This document shows, piece by piece, positions 61,403 to 64,000 of a DNA stretch of 64,000 bases. Each line of letters starts with the position of its first letter. Position 1 is the stretch's first letter. The notes beneath the pieces are model-generated. The model saw only the letters and a program-made list of their open reading frames with translations. It had not been told where the DNA came from and made no database searches. Position numbers and translations under genes: made by a program. Source of the DNA: Thermoanaerobacterium thermosulfurigenes (GTDB taxonomy: Bacteria; Bacillota; Thermoanaerobacteria; Thermoanaerobacterales; Thermoanaerobacteraceae); the NCBI RefSeq assembly GCF_051201035.1, contig NZ_JBPODR010000009.1, positions 31,474 through 95,473 of the forward strand. Reading direction: 5' to 3'.

Positions 61403-61456
61403 ATTATACACTTTAGTTTTAAAAAATTGTTGAATAATTTGTTAACTTTTTGTAAG
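61403..61456 (-). promoter_or_regulatory. Tandem 11-bp repeats upstream of the efflux operon
   Basis: On the minus strand CTTACAAAAAG, TTAACAAATTA and TTCAACAATTT follow without gaps (61446-61456, 61435-61445, 61424-61434), with a weak fourth unit and TATAAT at 61403-61408. Confidence 0.6.
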
Positions 61457-61479
61457 AAAATAATATTAAAAAGTAAAAT

Positions 61480-61503
61480 GCAGCCCACAAGAATTCGGGC
61501 TGC
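61480..61503 (-). terminator. Intrinsic terminator of rodA
   Basis: GCAGCCC and GGGCTGC pair around a 10-base loop; AUUUUACUUUUU follows on the minus strand. The stretch from 61504 to 61618 is AT-rich with no open frame. Confidence 0.7.
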
Positions 61504-61618
61504 TATTAATTATTAATAAGGGAGGTCAAGGAGAGGCTTTAACTTTCGAATATAATTATATAGTCTATTTGTGAAAAAATTATGAACAATGTGTAAAAAT
61601 TTATTTAAAATAATTTAT

Positions 61619-62716
61619 TCAAAAGTTAATTTTATTTTTTCTCATGCCAATATTTATCAACAATCCTATTGACATCATGTTAACAATCAGCGAAGTTCCT
61701 CCATAGCTAACAAATGGTAGAGGTATCCCCGCTATCGGCATTATGCCTAATGCCATCCCAATATTTTCAAAGACATGAAACGCAAACATTGATAGTATTC
61801 CAATCGAAATTAGTCTTCCAAACTTATCCTTAGCATTATATGCGATTTTCCAAGCTCTATATAGTAACAAGCTATATAGTAAAATCAAAGTTACTGAACC
61901 AATAAATCCTAATTCTTCGCTTAACGCTGAAAAAATAAAATCTGTTTGTGACTCTGGTAAAAAAAACAATTGTGTCTCTGTTCCATGAAATAATCCCTCA
62001 CCCCAAAACATACCTGATCCAACAGATATAATCGACTGTATAACATGATATCCAGCACCTAAAGGATCAAGGTTTGGATTTATAAATGATAAAAGCCTTT
62101 TCCGCTGATATGGTTTTAATAGCTTATACACTATTGGCATAACTGCTATACTAGAGCCAATTAATTCTGAAAACACTCTGAACCTTATTCCTGATATAAA
62201 AATCATACCTATAAAAATTACAATAAATACCAGCGCCGATCCAAGGCTATGTTGCAATATAACAATGATTGAAGGTATAATTACCAAAATAAGCGGATAA
62301 ATCAATTCTTTAAAATTTGTAATTTCATCTTTATCTTTTAAATAACTGGCCAACGTAATTATTAAAAAAACTTTTGATATTTCGACAGGTTCTAAAGATA
62401 TTGGACCAATTACAATCCACGTCTTAGCACCATTGATCTCTTTGCCTATCAAAAAAACAGAAACTAATAATAAAATGTTTAATATATAAAGCTGTAAAGA
62501 ATAATTCGATAATAAGTTGTAGTCAAAAAGTGTGATTACCAAAAGAGCAATAACACCTATTGCTATTGAAACTGACTGGGTTATGGTCTGTTTTAAAGAG
62601 CCTGTTGCTGCAACATGAGATGCGCTTGTAATTACAATTACTCCTATAATCGATATTAGAATAGCTAATGTAAATAAAACAAAATCAAAATTTTTTATAA
62701 GTTTTCTATCAAGCAT
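61619..62716 (-). CDS. rodA: RodA/FtsW/SpoVE-family peptidoglycan polymerase
   Basis: A 365-aa SEDS protein with ten membrane segments: GVIVITSASH at the start, WIVIGPISLEPVEISKVFLI, LQHSLGSALVF, ESQTDFIFSALSEELGFIGS with the conserved Asp/Glu, and the end LPFVSYGGTSLIVNMMSIGLL. It polymerises glycan strands, most likely for cell elongation. ATG at 62716 follows GAGGAG. It lies downstream of a cell-wall peptidase gene, which fits a cell-shape cluster. Confidence 0.94.
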   Translation of the reverse strand: MLDRKLIKNFDFVLFTLAILISIIGVIVITSASHVAATGSLKQTITQSVSIAIGVIALLVITLFDYNLLSNYSLQLYILNILLLVSVFLIGKEINGAKTWIVIGPISLEPVEISKVFLIITLASYLKDKDEITNFKELIYPLILVIIPSIIVILQHSLGSALVFIVIFIGMIFISGIRFRVFSELIGSSIAVMPIVYKLLKPYQRKRLLSFINPNLDPLGAGYHVIQSIISVGSGMFWGEGLFHGTETQLFFLPESQTDFIFSALSEELGFIGSVTLILLYSLLLYRAWKIAYNAKDKFGRLISIGILSMFAFHVFENIGMALGIMPIAGIPLPFVSYGGTSLIVNMMSIGLLINIGMRKNKINF

Positions 62717-62766
62717 GATAAATCTCCTCAGTTACCTAAAACATTTGTTTTTTTACAATCAGTATT

Positions 62767-63897
62767 TCATTTCAAGTATAACAACGGATTAACTGGAATA
62801 CCATTAACGTAAACACCAAAATGACAATGAGGACCCGTAGCCCATCCTGTATGCCCGGAATACGCAATAATCTCTCCTTTTGACACTCTTTGACCAACGA
62901 CAACAAGCAATTTTTCATTATGGGCATAAAGTGTAGATATTCCATTTCCATTATTAATTATTACTACATTGCCATAACCTTCCATTAAACCTGAATAACT
63001 GACAATTCCGTCTGCAGCAGCACGAATTGGTGTTCCATCAGGAACTCCAATATCTATTCCTGGATGAAAATCATTTGGCTTCCCAGTATATGGATTTATA
63101 CCTCTATAGCCAAATGGAGAAGTTATTGGACCGATACAAGGCCAAGCTAACTTACCATTTGAATTTGCATTTATTTTTCCATCTAAAGATTTTTCCTGCT
63201 CACTTCTTATTATATTCTCTATTTGTTGTGATTCTCTCTCAAGTTCTTTTTCCCGCTCTTGTATATATTGGCTTTGCTTATCCAAACTTCTCATTATTCC
63301 CTCTCGAGATACTAATGCATACTGTAAATCTCTATTTCTATCTTGCAAAAAATTTTCCTGTTTTTTTATTGTTTGCTGTAAAGAAACCATCTGATTTTCT
63401 TTCTGTTTAATTACTAAAGTTTGTTTATGATAGTCAATAAGCAAATTATTATCAAAACTTAGAAGGCTTTTTATCAATTCTAATCTGTTCAAAAAATCAT
63501 CTATATTTTTCGAATTAAACAATATATCTAAATAACCTACTTGTCCACATGTATAAATTGCATGTACTTGTTCTTTCAATAACTCTTTTTGCTTATTTTC
63601 GGTATCTTTTGCATTATTAAGTTCTGCTTGTATAGAATTTAATTTTAAATTCAAATCATAAAGACTTAATTCTGTGCTGTTTAATTGTTTTTGAGTATCA
63701 CTAATTTTTTTATCTAAATCTTGTAATTCATTTGAAACTTCCTTTTTTTGACCGTTTATTTGAGATTGTTCTGTTTTATACTCATTCAAAGATTTTTGAA
63801 TATTGTTTAATTGACTTTGCTGATCAGCCATAGGAAATGTAACAATCTGCATCACTTCTACTATAATTAATAAAAATACAATCTTCCTAAGCGACAA
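62767..63897 (-). CDS. Coiled-coil M23 metallopeptidase (EnvC/murein hydrolase activator-like)
   Basis: A 376-aa exported protein: signal peptide (about residues 1-24), coiled coil at about 25-245 (QSQLNNIQKSLNEYKTEQSQ and further Glu/Gln/Lys-rich helices), then LytM/M23 domain with zinc-site motifs FHPGIDIG and GPHCHFGVY, YGNVVIINN and LYAHN. All expected ligands are present, so it may be an active endopeptidase. Start is a TTG at 63895-63897 with AGGAG seven bases upstream. It lies 50 bases upstream of rodA. Confidence 0.92.
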   Translation of the reverse strand: MSLRKIVFLLIIVEVMQIVTFPMADQQSQLNNIQKSLNEYKTEQSQINGQKKEVSNELQDLDKKISDTQKQLNSTELSLYDLNLKLNSIQAELNNAKDTENKQKELLKEQVHAIYTCGQVGYLDILFNSKNIDDFLNRLELIKSLLSFDNNLLIDYHKQTLVIKQKENQMVSLQQTIKKQENFLQDRNRDLQYALVSREGIMRSLDKQSQYIQEREKELERESQQIENIIRSEQEKSLDGKINANSNGKLAWPCIGPITSPFGYRGINPYTGKPNDFHPGIDIGVPDGTPIRAAADGIVSYSGLMEGYGNVVIINNGNGISTLYAHNEKLLVVVGQRVSKGEIIAYSGHTGWATGPHCHFGVYVNGIPVNPLLYLK

Positions 63898-63913
63898 ATT
63901 ACTTCTCCTCCCT

Positions 63914-64000
63914 CTATAATCTTTGATTTTCTTTTAATATCTCACTCATTCTCAGATTCTCACAATCTTCAAAGAAGCCCTCATGTATATCAATGCTATT
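63914..64000 (-). CDS. C-terminal end of an unidentified gene
   Basis: The frame is open at the window edge and reads NSIDIHEGFFEDCENLRMSE to ...EILKENQRL before a TAG stop, 16 bases upstream of the M23 peptidase start. It is probably cotranscribed with the cell-wall genes. The 28 visible residues do not allow a family to be named. Confidence 0.6.
   Translation of the reverse strand, partial: NSIDIHEGFFEDCENLRMSEILKENQRL

Noticed and set aside
61515..61540. GGGAGGTCAAGGAGAGG on the plus strand as ribosome sites of a small gene
   Set aside because: No open frame of meaningful length follows before stop codons; a similar GGGAGG after 56874 likewise leads nowhere.
1..64000. CRISPR arrays, tRNA, rRNA or prophage genes
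   Set aside because: No regularly spaced repeats, cloverleaf or rRNA-like sequences, integrases or phage structural genes were seen on either strand.

Overview
The window reads as chromosomal DNA of a low-GC, anaerobic, thermophilic clostridium, most likely Thermoanaerobacterium or a close relative. I infer this from the AT-rich code, strong AAGGAGG ribosome sites with frequent TTG and GTG starts, anaerobic ribonucleotide reductase with its activase, [FeFe]-hydrogenase maturases HydE and HydG, a membrane pyrophosphatase, a two-subunit glycine decarboxylase and a SCIFF-type radical SAM maturase. I could run no database search, so the genus is an inference. I saw no rRNA, tRNA, CRISPR array, prophage or intact transposase.

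Layout. 1-7.1 kb: a minus-strand saccharide locus (LacI regulator, binding protein, two permeases, GH5-like and GH130 enzymes) that probably imports and cleaves beta-mannosides. 7.2-8.0 kb: gene relics (VOC, ThuA). 8.1-10.9 kb: nrdDG behind a likely NrdR box pair. 11.1-17.8 kb: hppA, then a P-type cation ATPase with two TrkA-type NAD-binding proteins. 18-28 kb: a CofE-like protein, a degenerate amidase, a tandem glycine riboswitch driving gcvT-gcvH-gcvPA-gcvPB, then OsmC, an AhpD-like protein, a lipoyl-domain dihydrolipoyl dehydrogenase and lipoate ligase. 28-34.7 kb: HtrA, a fetAB relic, an MFS carrier, a DUF1847 protein, a two-component system and a small secreted protein. 34.7-47.2 kb: metal and Fe-S genes: MBL hydrolase, a NifX-MinD-MinD-NifX operon, hydE and hydG (hydG under a Rex-like box), a YitT protein, a Gly/Met-rich small protein, an Fsr-like MFS carrier, a Fur-family regulator, an FAD disulfide reductase, and a zinc ribbon coupled to a CDF transporter fused to a NifX domain. 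47.5-51.5 kb: a sulfur-relay operon (TusA, YeeE/TsuA, DsrE-F-H-like proteins, a second GcvH) divergent from a LysR regulator. 51.6-56.8 kb: ChrA, an Fe-S flavoprotein, DUF89, truncated mrp and def joined at a deletion, the radical SAM/SPASM maturase and a small zinc ribbon. 56.9-64 kb: a second secreted protein, a MacAB-type efflux system, RodA, an M23 peptidase and the end of one more gene.

How the parts work together. Two regulatory patterns tie distant genes together. First, promoters of the NifX/MinD operon, the small Gly/Met-rich protein, the Fur-family gene and the radical SAM maturase all read TTGACATATG at the -35, and three have a second copy near the start site; the disulfide reductase has a close variant. 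Second, htrA, both small secreted protein genes and the efflux operon all carry tandem 11-bp repeats of a TTnACAA-like unit just upstream of the -10, as expected for an OmpR/PhoB-type regulator such as the one encoded at 33.3-34.0 kb. In the ATPase-TrkA operon every start codon is separated from a strong Shine-Dalgarno by a hairpin. These three patterns are the most novel observations here.
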